Assembly: GCA_024277135.1 (NCBI GenBank)
Contig: JAJRVV010000032.1
Coordinates: 1 to 41,681 of the forward strand
Reading direction: 5' to 3'
From: Chloroflexota bacterium
Lineage (GTDB): Bacteria; Chloroflexota; Anaerolineae; Promineifilales; Promineifilaceae
Length of the DNA: 41,681 nt
Shown: piece by piece, positions 6,773 to 15,210 of the stretch
Position numbering within the stretch: position 1 is the first letter of the stretch
Layout of the letters: each line of letters opens with the position of its first letter
The notes under the pieces: model-generated
What the model was told of the DNA's origin: nothing
The model's database searches: none
The model's input: the letters and a program-made list of their open reading frames with translations, nothing else
Translations under genes and position numbers: made by a program

Positions 6773-7264
6773 ATGAACAAACCTGTGATCAAACTTCTCG
6801 GTATCCTCTACCTGCTTCTGGGCGTTACGGCCGTCTCCGCCAGCGCCGCCCCATTCCCCCAATCCGATGACCCGGTCAGCATCCCCCCACCCGATTCCGT
6901 CACCATCGCCAGCACGTTGCAGCCCCAACTCGGCTGCTCCGGCGAATGGAACACCACCTGCGAAGAGTCCCAACTCAGCTACAACCCGGAGTGGGACTTG
7001 TGGGTTGCCACCTTTAACCTGACCGCCGGCGATTACGAATACAAAGCCGCCCTCAACGGAACCTGGGCCGACAACTATGGCCTCAACGCCGAATATTACG
7101 GCCCCAACATCCCCCTTTCCGTCCCCGAAGACGGCCCCGTCATGTTCTGGTACGACCACAAAACCCGCTGGGTCAGCGACAGCGTCAACAGCCTCGTCGC
7201 CAACGTCTCCGGCGACTTCCAGGATGAAGTCGGCTGCTCCGGCGACTGGCAGCCGGACTGTTGA
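6773..7264 (+). CDS. Pullulanase N-terminal part, ends at an in-frame TGA
   Basis: This reading frame starts at the ATG at 6773 and stops at a TGA at 7262-7264, yet the same frame continues open to 11047. It encodes a signal peptide (IKLLGILYLLLGVTAVSASAAP), the first X25-type starch-binding module and the start of the second (VGCSGDWQPDC). The TGA replaces the position where the matching later module has Leu (SDCLRTWLQ against PDC-stop-RTLLQ), so it is a nonsense change within a repeated domain rather than a natural end. Without readthrough only a truncated 163-residue secreted peptide is made. Upstream gene spacing is 27 nt and no separate promoter is evident; GGAG lies just before the start. 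Confidence 0.75.
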   Translation: MNKPVIKLLGILYLLLGVTAVSASAAPFPQSDDPVSIPPPDSVTIASTLQPQLGCSGEWNTTCEESQLSYNPEWDLWVATFNLTAGDYEYKAALNGTWADNYGLNAEYYGPNIPLSVPEDGPVMFWYDHKTRWVSDSVNSLVANVSGDFQDEVGCSGDWQPDC

Positions 7265-10200
7265 CGCACCCTCTTGCAAGACCCGGACGGAGACGGCCGT
7301 TACCAATTCGTCACCGCCGCCATCCCCCCCGGCGACTACGAGGCCAAAATCGCCATCAACCAAAGCTGGGATGAAAATTATGGCGCGGATGGCGTGGCCG
7401 ACGGCGGCAACATCCCCTTCACCGTGACGGAGGGCGCGGAAGGCGCTTCCGTCGCCGTCATCTTCACCTACAGCCCCGGCAGCCACCTGTTGGAAATCAG
7501 CCTGGGCGACGCCGCCATCACCGAAGGCATGGTCAGCGGCGGCCCCAGCGGACTGCCCGCCCCCGCCATCGCCAAACCCGACCTCGTCGTCATCCCCGGA
7601 ACCATCCAGAGCGTCCTCGGCTGCCCCGGCGATTGGCAGCCCGATTGTGAAATCACCGCCCTCCAATTCGACGAAGCCAACCAGGTGTGGGCCAACAGCT
7701 TCACCCTGCCTGCTGGCGAATACGAGTACAAAGCGGCGATTGGCGGTAATTGGGACATCAACTTTGGCCTGGACGCCCAACCCGGCGGCCCCAACATCTC
7801 CTTGAGTTTGAGCGAAGAAACGGCCGTCACCTTCCTCTTCGACCACAACACCGGCTGGGTCATGGACGACGTTAACACCCTCATCGCCAACGTCCCCGGC
7901 GACTTCCAGGAGGAAATCGGCTGCGCCAACGATTGGGCGTCCGACTGCCTGCGCACCTGGCTGCAAGACCCGGACGGCGACGGCATCTACACCTTCCGCA
8001 CCCTCTCCATCCCCGCCGGCGATTACGAGGCCAAAGTCGCCGTCGGCCAAAGCTGGAGCGAAAATTACGGCGACGGCGGCGCGGCCGACGGCCCAAACAT
8101 CCCCTTCACCGTCCCTGCCGATGGCGAACTCGTCTCCTTCGCCTGGGACAGCGCCAGCAAGGTTTTGAGCATCGGCGTGGGCGAGACGGCCGGGCCGCGG
8201 GGCAGCATCAAACAAGCCAAAGCGCATTGGGTGACGGCCGACACCATCGCCTGGGACGTGGACACAGAAACAGCCGACAGCTTCGCCCTGCACTACTCCC
8301 CCACCGGCGCCGCCCTCAGCCTCAGCGAATCCGGCGTCAAAGGGGGCCAGGCCATCCCCCTCACCCTGGACGCCAACGGCCTCAGCGACGACATCCTGGC
8401 AAAATTCCCCCACCTGGCCGGATTCGCCGCCCTCAAAATCAGCCCGGATGACCTGGGCAAAGTACGCATCGCCCTGAAAGGGCAGACGGCCGTCTCCGCC
8501 GCCAACAGCGACGGCCCGGTAGACGCCGCCGGTCTGCAAATCCCCGGCGTACTGGACGATTTGTACGCTTACGACGGCCCGCTCGGCGTCACCTTTGCCG
8601 ATGGCGCGCCCACGCTCCGGGTCTGGGCGCCCACCGCCCGGCTGGTCAAGCTGCGCCTGTTCGCCGACCTCAACAGCAGTCAAGCGGAGAGTTTGCCTAT
8701 GCGAATTGATCCGAAAACGGGAGTGTGGTCCATTACGGGAGATGCGTCGTGGAACGGCCGCCCCTACCTCTACGAAGTGCAGGTATACGTCCCCGGCGAA
8801 GGAGCGCTAAACAACCTCGTCACCGACCCCTACAGCCTCAGCCTGACGATGAACAGCCAGCGCAGCCAGATCGTTGACCTGGACGACCCCGCCCTTCTCC
8901 CCAACGGCTGGGAGACGTTGACCAAACCGCCCCTGGCCGCGCCGGAAGAGATCGTCCTCTACGAATTGCAAGTACGCGACTTCAGCATGAACGACGCCAG
9001 CGTGCCCGAAGAACTGCGCGGCAAATACCTCGCCTTCAGCCAAAGCGACAGCAACGGGATGCAGCACTTGGCGCGGCTGGCGCAGGCGGGCGTCACCCAC
9101 ATCCACCTGCTGCCCACCTTCGACATCGCCACCATCGAGGAAAACCCGGCCAACCGCGCCGAGCCGGACATGGCCGAACTGGCCGCCTTCCCGCCCGATT
9201 CCGAGGAGCAGCAAGCCATCATCAGCGCATTGGCGGACAAAGATGGCTTCAACTGGGGGTACGACCCGTACCATTACCTGGTTCCCGAAGGCAGCTACGC
9301 CACCGACGCCGACGGCCCGGCGCGGATTTTAGAGTACCGGCAAATGGTGCAAGCCCTCAACCAGACCAACCTGCGCGTCGTCGCCGACGTGGTGTTCAAT
9401 CACACCAACGCCAGCGGGCAGCGGGATCGCTCCGTGCTGGATCGGATTGTGCCCGGCTACTACCACCGGCTCAACGCCGGCGGCAAGGTGGAGAACTCCA
9501 CCTGCTGCGCCAACACCGCCACCGAACATACCATGATGCGCAAGCTGATGGTGGACACCGTCGTCCTCTGGGCCAAAGCGTACAAAATTGACGGCTTCCG
9601 CTTTGATCTGATGGGGCATCACATGAAAGAGGATATGCTGGCGGTGCGGGCGGCGCTGGATGCGCTGACGCTGGAAAATGACGGCGTAGATGGCCGCAGC
9701 ATCTTCATCTACGGCGAAGGGTGGGACTTTGGCGAAGTGGCGAACAACAATCGCGGCGTCAACGCCACCCAACTCAACATGCCCGGAACCGGCATCGGCA
9801 CGTTCAACGACCGGGTGCGCGACTCGCTGCGCGGCGGCAGTCCGTTTGGCGGCCGTCAGGAACAAGGGTTCATCAACGGCCTCTACACCAACCCCAACGA
9901 AACCGATCAAGGGCCGGCGGGAGCGCAGCTCGGCCGTCTGCTGCTGTTTGCCGACCGCATCCGCGTCAGCCTGGCCGGCAATTTGGCCGATTACGAGTTT
10001 GTCGGATTCGCCGGGGATGTGGTGACGGGGGCGGAGGTGGATTACAACGGCTCTCCTACTGGCTACGCGCAAGACCCGCAAGAGAACATCGTCTACGCCT
10101 CGGCGCACGATAACGAGACGCTGTTTGACGCCATCCAATACAAAGCGCCGCTGGCGACGAGCACGGCCGTCCGCGCCCGGATGCAGGCCATGGGGTTCAG

Positions 10201-11047
10201 CGTGGTCGGCTTGAGCCAGGGCGTCCCCTTCTTCCACGCCGGGACGGAGCTGCTGCGCTCCAAATCATTTGACCGGGACAGCTTCAATTCCGGCGATTGG
10301 TTCAACCGGCTGGACTTCACCTACCAGGAGAATAACTTTGGCGCGGGGCTGCCGCCAAAAGGGAAAAACCAGGAGATGTGGCCGGTGATGGCTCCCTTGC
10401 TGGGCAATCCGGCCATTAAACCGACGCCGGAGGATATCGCCTTCACCCTGGCCCGGTTCGAGGAGATTTTGCAAATCCGGCGCAGTTCGCCGCTGTTCCG
10501 GCTGCGAACGGCCGTCCAAATCCAGGAGCGGGTCGCCTTCCACAACACCGGCCCGGAGCAGATTCCGGGGCTGATCGTGATGAGTATTTCCGACACGGTG
10601 GGCGAGGATTTAGACCCGGCGCGGGATGGGATAGTGGCGTTGTTTAACGCCTCGGCGGAGCCGGTGTCGTTCACGCTGGCGGATGCGGTAGGCACATCTT
10701 ACACACCGCATCGGGTGCAATTGGCCTCGGCCGATCCGGTGGTGCGTCAGGCAATGTTTAACATAGCAACGGGGATGTTTACGGTTCCGGCGCTGACGAC
10801 GGCCGTGTTTGAGTCGTCGCAGACGGAGCAAGTGGAAGTAACGGTTGTGCCTCAAGCCGCTTCTACCGCAGAGACGGTAACGGCCGTGTCCACCCCAACA
10901 GAACCGGCCGTAACGGCCGAACCGGCGGCAACGGACAACGACGCGCCCTGGAGCGTCATCGGCGGCGGGCTGGCGGCGTTGGCAGCCGCTGGCGCGGCGG
11001 CGTGGGTTTACCGGAGGCGGAAGCAAGTGCAGGAGGAAAGAAAATGA
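7265..11047 (+). CDS. Type I (amylo)pullulanase body, GH13 with X25 modules, C-terminally anchored
   Basis: In frame with the segment before the TGA (full length would be 1424 codons; numbering here is from 6773). It completes X25 module 2 and adds modules 3 and 4, a pullulanase accessory region, a CBM48-like domain (GVTFADGAPTLRVWAPTA) and a GH13 pullulanase-type barrel. Catalytic regions are intact: DVVFNH (872-877), GFRFDLMGHH with nucleophile Asp945, YGEGWDFG with acid/base Glu982, and AHDNET with His1112-Asp1113. It hydrolyses alpha-1,6 bonds of pullulan, starch or glycogen outside the cell. The tail has a hydrophobic helix (VIGGGLAALAAAGAAAWVY) and RRRK, a membrane anchor. Modules 1-2 and 3-4 look like a duplicated pair. 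It overlaps the next gene by ATGA. If made independently of readthrough, it would lack the signal peptide. Confidence 0.85.
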   Translation, partial: RTLLQDPDGDGRYQFVTAAIPPGDYEAKIAINQSWDENYGADGVADGGNIPFTVTEGAEGASVAVIFTYSPGSHLLEISLGDAAITEGMVSGGPSGLPAPAIAKPDLVVIPGTIQSVLGCPGDWQPDCEITALQFDEANQVWANSFTLPAGEYEYKAAIGGNWDINFGLDAQPGGPNISLSLSEETAVTFLFDHNTGWVMDDVNTLIANVPGDFQEEIGCANDWASDCLRTWLQDPDGDGIYTFRTLSIPAGDYEAKVAVGQSWSENYGDGGAADGPNIPFTVPADGELVSFAWDSASKVLSIGVGETAGPRGSIKQAKAHWVTADTIAWDVDTETADSFALHYSPTGAALSLSESGVKGGQAIPLTLDANGLSDDILAKFPHLAGFAALKISPDDLGKVRIALKGQTAVSAANSDGPVDAAGLQIPGVLDDLYAYDGPLGVTFADGAPTLRVWAPTARLVKLRLFADLNSSQAESLPMRIDPKTGVWSITGDASWNGRPYLYEVQVYVPGEGALNNLVTDPYSLSLTMNSQRSQIVDLDDPALLPNGWETLTKPPLAAPEEIVLYELQVRDFSMNDASVPEELRGKYLAFSQSDSNGMQHLARLAQAGVTHIHLLPTFDIATIEENPANRAEPDMAELAAFPPDSEEQQAIISALADKDGFNWGYDPYHYLVPEGSYATDADGPARILEYRQMVQALNQTNLRVVADVVFNHTNASGQRDRSVLDRIVPGYYHRLNAGGKVENSTCCANTATEHTMMRKLMVDTVVLWAKAYKIDGFRFDLMGHHMKEDMLAVRAALDALTLENDGVDGRSIFIYGEGWDFGEVANNNRGVNATQLNMPGTGIGTFNDRVRDSLRGGSPFGGRQEQGFINGLYTNPNETDQGPAGAQLGRLLLFADRIRVSLAGNLADYEFVGFAGDVVTGAEVDYNGSPTGYAQDPQENIVYASAHDNETLFDAIQYKAPLATSTAVRARMQAMGFSVVGLSQGVPFFHAGTELLRSKSFDRDSFNSGDWFNRLDFTYQENNFGAGLPPKGKNQEMWPVMAPLLGNPAIKPTPEDIAFTLARFEEILQIRRSSPLFRLRTAVQIQERVAFHNTGPEQIPGLIVMSISDTVGEDLDPARDGIVALFNASAEPVSFTLADAVGTSYTPHRVQLASADPVVRQAMFNIATGMFTVPALTTAVFESSQTEQVEVTVVPQAASTAETVTAVSTPTEPAVTAEPAATDNDAPWSVIGGGLAALAAAGAAAWVYRRRKQVQEERK

Positions 11048-11349
11048 TTGTACGCATGTGGCACGGCCGTGTGCCTAGGGACAAGGCACAGGCATATCGG
11101 GCATTTTTGAAAGAACGGGCGATTCCTGATTACCGATCAGTTCCAGGCAACATCCATGTTTACATCCTGGAACGGGCAGTAGGTGAAGTCACTCACTTTA
11201 TCACGATGACATATTGGGAAAGTCTGGAGGCGATCAGGAGCTTCGCCGGAGATGACGTAGAGTCGGCGAAGTATTACCCTGAAGACAAGGAGTTTTTACT
11301 AGAATTTGAGCCTCGTGTGGTGCATTATGAAGTCGTAGGACAAGCCTGA
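11044..11349 (+). CDS. ABM-like small alpha/beta-barrel protein
   Basis: A 101-residue protein starting MIVRMWHGRVPRDKAQAY and containing HFITMTYWESLEAIRSFAG, the pattern of the antibiotic-biosynthesis-monooxygenase/dimeric ferredoxin-like fold (short heme- or quinone-handling enzymes and many of unknown role). The ATG at 11044 overlaps the pullulanase TGA by 4 nt (ATGA) and AGGAGG lies 7-8 nt upstream inside the pullulanase end, so translation is coupled. The link to starch use is not obvious. A palindromic octamer hairpin follows 27 nt after the stop. Confidence 0.7.
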   Translation: MIVRMWHGRVPRDKAQAYRAFLKERAIPDYRSVPGNIHVYILERAVGEVTHFITMTYWESLEAIRSFAGDDVESAKYYPEDKEFLLEFEPRVVHYEVVGQA

Positions 11350-11376
11350 TCGGGGTTTCCGGAGAACTACTGTGGA

Positions 11377-11405
11377 AACGGCCGTACCCGATGGGTACGG
11401 CCGTT
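11377..11405. terminator. Octamer-pair hairpin after the pullulanase/ABM genes
   Basis: A perfect 13-bp stem (11377-11389 with 11393-11405) around a GAT loop, each arm carrying ACGGCCGT followed by ACCC or preceded by GGGT. No T-run follows on the plus strand, so it could be a weak terminator or an mRNA 3'-end stabiliser. Confidence 0.5.
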
Positions 11406-11418
11406 CTCTCAAGTTTCC

Positions 11419-11427
11419 TGGTATAAT
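11419..11427 (+). promoter_or_regulatory. Extended -10 promoter (TGGTATAAT) of the antitoxin-like gene
   Basis: TGGTATAAT at 11419-11427 is a consensus extended -10 element, 29 nt before the ATG at 11457. No -35 consensus is seen at the right distance, as is common for extended -10 promoters. Confidence 0.55.
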
Positions 11428-11456
11428 AAAACTCAACTCAAATGGCGAGGCGATCT

Positions 11457-11663
11457 ATGAGCATTTCCGACCTGATAACCAAAACACAATATGTCATTGA
11501 CAGCCAGGGTGAAAAGCAAGCCGTTCTCATTGATCTATCGGTGTGGGCAGAAATTGTCGCGTTGCTGGAAGACCTGGAAGACGCCGCTGAAATGGAACAA
11601 TTACGACTAGAAGACGATGAAGCTGTCCCTTGGGAACAAGCCAAAGAAGTTCTATCGCGTTAA
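11457..11663 (+). CDS. Small Phd/RelB-like antitoxin, apparently orphan
   Basis: A 68-residue protein, MSISDLITKTQYVIDSQGEKQAVLIDLSVWAEIVALLEDLEDA, with the beta-strand/helix pattern of Phd/YefM- or RelB-type antitoxins and an acidic C-terminal tail that would wrap a toxin. The ATG at 11457 has GAGG 6 nt upstream; an ATG at 11442 lacks a site. Antitoxins of this type usually have a toxin gene directly downstream, but here a bidirectional terminator and a convergent gene follow at once, so no partner is present. It may neutralise a toxin elsewhere or be a relic. Confidence 0.6.
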   Translation: MSISDLITKTQYVIDSQGEKQAVLIDLSVWAEIVALLEDLEDAAEMEQLRLEDDEAVPWEQAKEVLSR

Positions 11664-11686
11664 ACACCGGCGAGAAGCATACCGAT

Positions 11687-11720
11687 AAAAAAACGGCCGT
11701 ACCCAACCAGGTACGGCCGT
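11687..11720 (-). terminator. Octamer-pair terminator between convergent genes
   Basis: An 11-bp perfect stem (11693-11703 with 11710-11720), each arm with ACGGCCGT, around a 6-nt loop. On the minus strand it is followed by seven T (11687-11693), an intrinsic terminator for the long surface-protein gene; it may also stop plus-strand reading. Confidence 0.75.
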
Positions 11721-11741
11721 CCTCATTTCAACAACCAACCA

Positions 11742-14700
11742 CTACCGAACCACCATCGGCAAGAACACCTCAAAAAACGAGCCATTCAGCAGACTAAAGT
11801 CGGTGAAGTGGTCAATCTGCATCGTCACCAGATTCTCATCCGCATCCACCACATAACTTTCGGGAATCGTCCAGCTTTGCGTCGTGGTGCTGTAATAGGC
11901 CGGTTTGAGATACTTCTCCCGCAACCCCAACCTGAATAGCTCATCCTCATCATAGCTGAAGCGAATGAACACATTCTGGTTAAAGTTGCTGGTAATGGGC
12001 GCGCCCGTCTCATCGGTGGCGATGAAGGCGTAGCCATACTTGTACAACCGGGCATGGTGCTGGTTGGGGAAAGTAGCAATGGGCGTGATGTACAGCGTCA
12101 CCGTGCCGCTGACCGGCATGGCCCCGGCCGGGATGTAGATTTGCGTGCCGTCCGCCAGCGCCAGTTCCACCGGCTCGGAGGCGTCAAAAGCGATCACCGC
12201 CGGCCCCGGCTTGGCGTATGGCCCAGTGAGCGCCAAGTCGAGCGTTTCGTTGCTATTGCCCATCACCACCGTCTGGCGGGTGACGTAGAAGTTGTTGCCT
12301 ACTTCCACCACCGCGCCAATGTACCAGGTAGCGTTGCTGTGCAGATTCAGCGTATAGGTATCGCCTAACGCCGCCTCAGTTTTGGTGGCCGCGCCCCGGC
12401 TGCTGTAAGCCCATATGTGGACACGGCCGTCCGCCAGCCGCGCAGTGGTAGAAATGCTGGTCGTCCCCGACAAGGTTACATCCGATTCGCGGAACTGCAA
12501 GTCTGTATTCCCGGCCGCGCCGCCGCGTGGCGCTTCCACGGTCAAGATCACCGGGTTCAGCCAATTCTGGTCAGAATCATAGGCCGCCCGCACCAGGTAC
12601 GTGCCATACGGAACCGGCAGGCGGTAGTCGCCATTCTCATCCGTTTCCGCCCGCAGCGTCACCTGGCCGATGACATCTCCCTGGCCGTCAGCGGCCACGA
12701 CCGCGCCGGCCAACGGCGAGCCATCCGGGGCGGTCACGGTTCCGGTGATCCAACTGTTGCGGCGCACCACCGGCAATTTTGTGCCCAGCGTTTGTCCGCT
12801 TTGTAAGGGCGCTACTTTTTGGTGATCGATGGGCACATAACCAGACGCCGGTTCGACGCCATATCCCAACGCCCACAGCCCGGCCGACAGGTTGAGTTCG
12901 GCCACGCCGTTTAACGGGTTGATGTCGTCGCTGACGCTGGCGAACGGGTTATAGGCAAAGGCACGGCCGTTGACACCGGTCACGGCTTCATCCGCTCTGG
13001 GGTCATACAACGCGCCAAACAACGTGGCATCTTGGGGCAAGAGTGAGAAGCTCATACTCACCGTCTCGCCGCCGGACACCGAGACCGGCTGCGGGTTGCC
13101 CGCCAGCCAATCCGCATCCGGGGAAAGGTTGACGCCCACATTGAAACTGCCGTCTGGCAAATACAGCATGAAGCTGCCGCCGACGATGGGGGCGCCCTTC
13201 ACCGGGCCATCGGCGCTGTTTGCCGACGCCCAGCCGCGCGCGTTCACCGGACGGCCGTCGCTATCCACCAATTGGCCGATGAGCGTGTTGTCCGCCGCCG
13301 TCAGGGTGAAGTCGGCGCCGGTGATGGTTTGGCCGCTGGCAATGGTGACGGATACGGCCGTGCCCGTGTACACATACGGCAATTCCGGCGGCACATGCGG
13401 CTTCACCAGCCAATCACCGGCCGTCACGGCCAACGCATAACTGCCATCCGGGTTCGTCCGCGTTTGCGCTCCCTGATACACCCGCGTCCAACCAACCATG
13501 CGCGCGCCTTCCACGCCATCGCCATTTTCATCCAACACCGCGCCGCTGATGGTAGCGTCTCGTGGAACCAGGTCAATCAGGCCCAAATCCAGCGTACTGC
13601 TTACCGGCGCCTGGATCGTCTGCGGCGGCGGCCCGGCATAATTGGGGTCAAATGGGTTGATGATGAGCTTGTACGGCCCATTGGGAACCGTCAGCGTGAA
13701 CACGCCGGTATTGACATCGGCCAAGGTAGAGCGGCCTACGCCCTCACTGGAACGCAGACTGACGGTCGCCGTCATCGGCGTGGCAGGCAGGTTGATCTGG
13801 CCCGTCACCGTCGAATCAGCGGTGAGTACGGTGAAATCGAGCGTCTTCGCTTCCGGCATCAGGTTCTTATCAAACTGGATCAGCTGGGGCGGCAGGTTGA
13901 ACAACCAATCGGCCGGGTTTGATGAATCGGTGGGGCGCACCGTCACCGCCCAGACGCCGCCGCTGAGCCGCAGCAGGTAGGAACCGTCAGCCTGAGTCAA
14001 TGTGGTGCGGCGGCCCGGCTCGTCCAACCGGTTAGCCACGATCAAGGCGTTTTCCACCGGCGTCCCCGTGTTCGTCTCTACTTGACCGGACAACGTTTTG
14101 GGCGCGCTGCGCAGTTTCACCGTGCCTACATCGTTAAAACTGGGGGGCACGGTAAAGGTGACGATTTGGGAAGCGATGAGGCCGGCTGCATTCCAGGGTG
14201 GTTCGGCGACCAACAGGTAGGTGTCATCCGGCAGATCGCCAACGGCAAAGTAACCGGCGGCGTTGGTTTTGTCCCGGCGATAGGTGAGGGTGGTGAGGCC
14301 AAAGACGCGCGCCGCAGCCCCAGGAACGGGGATGTTGCTGGGATCGGCGACGACGCCGGCAACCTGAACGTCACGCAAGGTCAGATCAATGCTCTGGCTG
14401 ACGCCGCCGGTGATGGTGATGTCCTGCCGGGGAGACTTCCAGTAGGGATCGTTGGCCAGGGGGAAGGCTTGAATGCCGTAGGTTCCGGTGAGCAGGCCGC
14501 CCAGTTCGATACTGCCGCTAACGGCCGTACTCGACTGAATCGGATAACCATCCTTAAACAGCGCCACCTGCGCCGTCGTTGGCGTAGCGCCATCCGGGGC
14601 AAAAACCGCGCCGGTGAGAGAGGGGTTGATTAAGGCCAACACGCCCACATTTTGCGGGACGCCGGTCATCAGCAGGGAATAGGGCAAAGAGGGGGTGAAG

Positions 14701-15014
14701 CCGCTGTCCGGCGCCTGTGCTTGCAAAATGTAATTGCCATTGGGCACAGGGCCGAGATTGAAGTTGCCAGACCCATCCACCTGAGCCGCGCCAAATGTTT
14801 TGTTGGGCGGTGAAATCAGGTAAACGCGGGTGTTGGCGGGGGGCAGCCCTCCGCCGGGGTTGGTGACAGTTCCAGTGATGAGATTGGCGTTAGGGCCGCT
14901 GGGGCTGGCCTGGGTCACGGCCGTAAAGGCCATCACTCCAACTAATAAAGCGATTAACACAACCAACGCCAGCCAGGGCCAGCGCCGCTTCCGATAAAGG
15001 GGTTCTTGATACAT
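11742..15014 (-). CDS. Large surface protein of repeated carboxypeptidase-regulatory/SdrD-B-like domains
   Basis: A 1090-residue protein: a basic N-terminus and signal-anchor (RKRRWPWLALVVLIALLVGVMAF), then about ten Ig-like modules of the carboxypeptidase-regulatory/Cna-B/SdrD type, recognisable by recurring G.V....G.P..GA.V and DG.Y.L.V..G.Y.V phrases, for example ITGTVTAPDGSPLAGAVV followed by DENGDYRLPVPYGTYLV. A C-terminal all-beta region precedes a tail, FFEVFLPMVVR. No enzymatic domain is evident; it is likely a rigid stalk or adhesive cell-surface protein. The ATG at 15014 has GGAGG 7 nt upstream. It is single-gene: its terminator is at 11687-11720. The C-terminal FLPMVVR resembles tails I associate with Chloroflexota surface proteins, a recollection rather than a search result. 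Confidence 0.75.
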   Translation of the reverse strand: MYQEPLYRKRRWPWLALVVLIALLVGVMAFTAVTQASPSGPNANLITGTVTNPGGGLPPANTRVYLISPPNKTFGAAQVDGSGNFNLGPVPNGNYILQAQAPDSGFTPSLPYSLLMTGVPQNVGVLALINPSLTGAVFAPDGATPTTAQVALFKDGYPIQSSTAVSGSIELGGLLTGTYGIQAFPLANDPYWKSPRQDITITGGVSQSIDLTLRDVQVAGVVADPSNIPVPGAAARVFGLTTLTYRRDKTNAAGYFAVGDLPDDTYLLVAEPPWNAAGLIASQIVTFTVPPSFNDVGTVKLRSAPKTLSGQVETNTGTPVENALIVANRLDEPGRRTTLTQADGSYLLRLSGGVWAVTVRPTDSSNPADWLFNLPPQLIQFDKNLMPEAKTLDFTVLTADSTVTGQINLPATPMTATVSLRSSEGVGRSTLADVNTGVFTLTVPNGPYKLIINPFDPNYAGPPPQTIQAPVSSTLDLGLIDLVPRDATISGAVLDENGDGVEGARMVGWTRVYQGAQTRTNPDGSYALAVTAGDWLVKPHVPPELPYVYTGTAVSVTIASGQTITGADFTLTAADNTLIGQLVDSDGRPVNARGWASANSADGPVKGAPIVGGSFMLYLPDGSFNVGVNLSPDADWLAGNPQPVSVSGGETVSMSFSLLPQDATLFGALYDPRADEAVTGVNGRAFAYNPFASVSDDINPLNGVAELNLSAGLWALGYGVEPASGYVPIDHQKVAPLQSGQTLGTKLPVVRRNSWITGTVTAPDGSPLAGAVVAADGQGDVIGQVTLRAETDENGDYRLPVPYGTYLVRAAYDSDQNWLNPVILTVEAPRGGAAGNTDLQFRESDVTLSGTTSISTTARLADGRVHIWAYSSRGAATKTEAALGDTYTLNLHSNATWYIGAVVEVGNNFYVTRQTVVMGNSNETLDLALTGPYAKPGPAVIAFDASEPVELALADGTQIYIPAGAMPVSGTVTLYITPIATFPNQHHARLYKYGYAFIATDETGAPITSNFNQNVFIRFSYDEDELFRLGLREKYLKPAYYSTTTQSWTIPESYVVDADENLVTMQIDHFTDFSLLNGSFFEVFLPMVVR

Positions 15015-15159
15015 ACAGTATCCTCCTATCAGATACTATTCAGATCGGTTTACTCTTGGTGATTGAACCAATCTTCATAAAGTTTACCACGCGTAGTATG
15101 GGCACTTTAGCCGTTTGCTGTTAGGGGAATACTGTCAATTTGTAAAGGGTTTGTAAATT

Positions 15160-15206
15160 GGAGACTGGGGACTGGGGACTGGAAACTGAACTAATCCCCA
15201 GTCTCC
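15160..15206. repeat. GGGGACT heptamer repeat forming a hairpin
   Basis: Four heptamers (GGAGACT, GGGGACT, GGGGACT, GGAAACT) at 15160-15187 are followed by the inverted form CCCCAGTCTCC at 15196-15206, which pairs perfectly over 11 bp with 15160-15170. It lies right after the stop of the membrane protein ending at 15211 and could act at the 3' end of its mRNA. The unit is close to heptamers described in cyanobacteria. Confidence 0.85.
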
Positions 15207-15210
15207 GATT

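Noticed and set aside
7262-7264. Selenocysteine or a changed genetic code at the TGA of the pullulanase
   Set aside because: The position matches Leu in the paired module, other genes here end in TGA, and I see no SECIS-like hairpin directly after it.
6737-8683. A 648-residue minus-strand open frame across the pullulanase gene
   Set aside because: It is the shadow of a GC-rich gene with strong codon bias; the plus-strand frame has clear domains and catalytic motifs.
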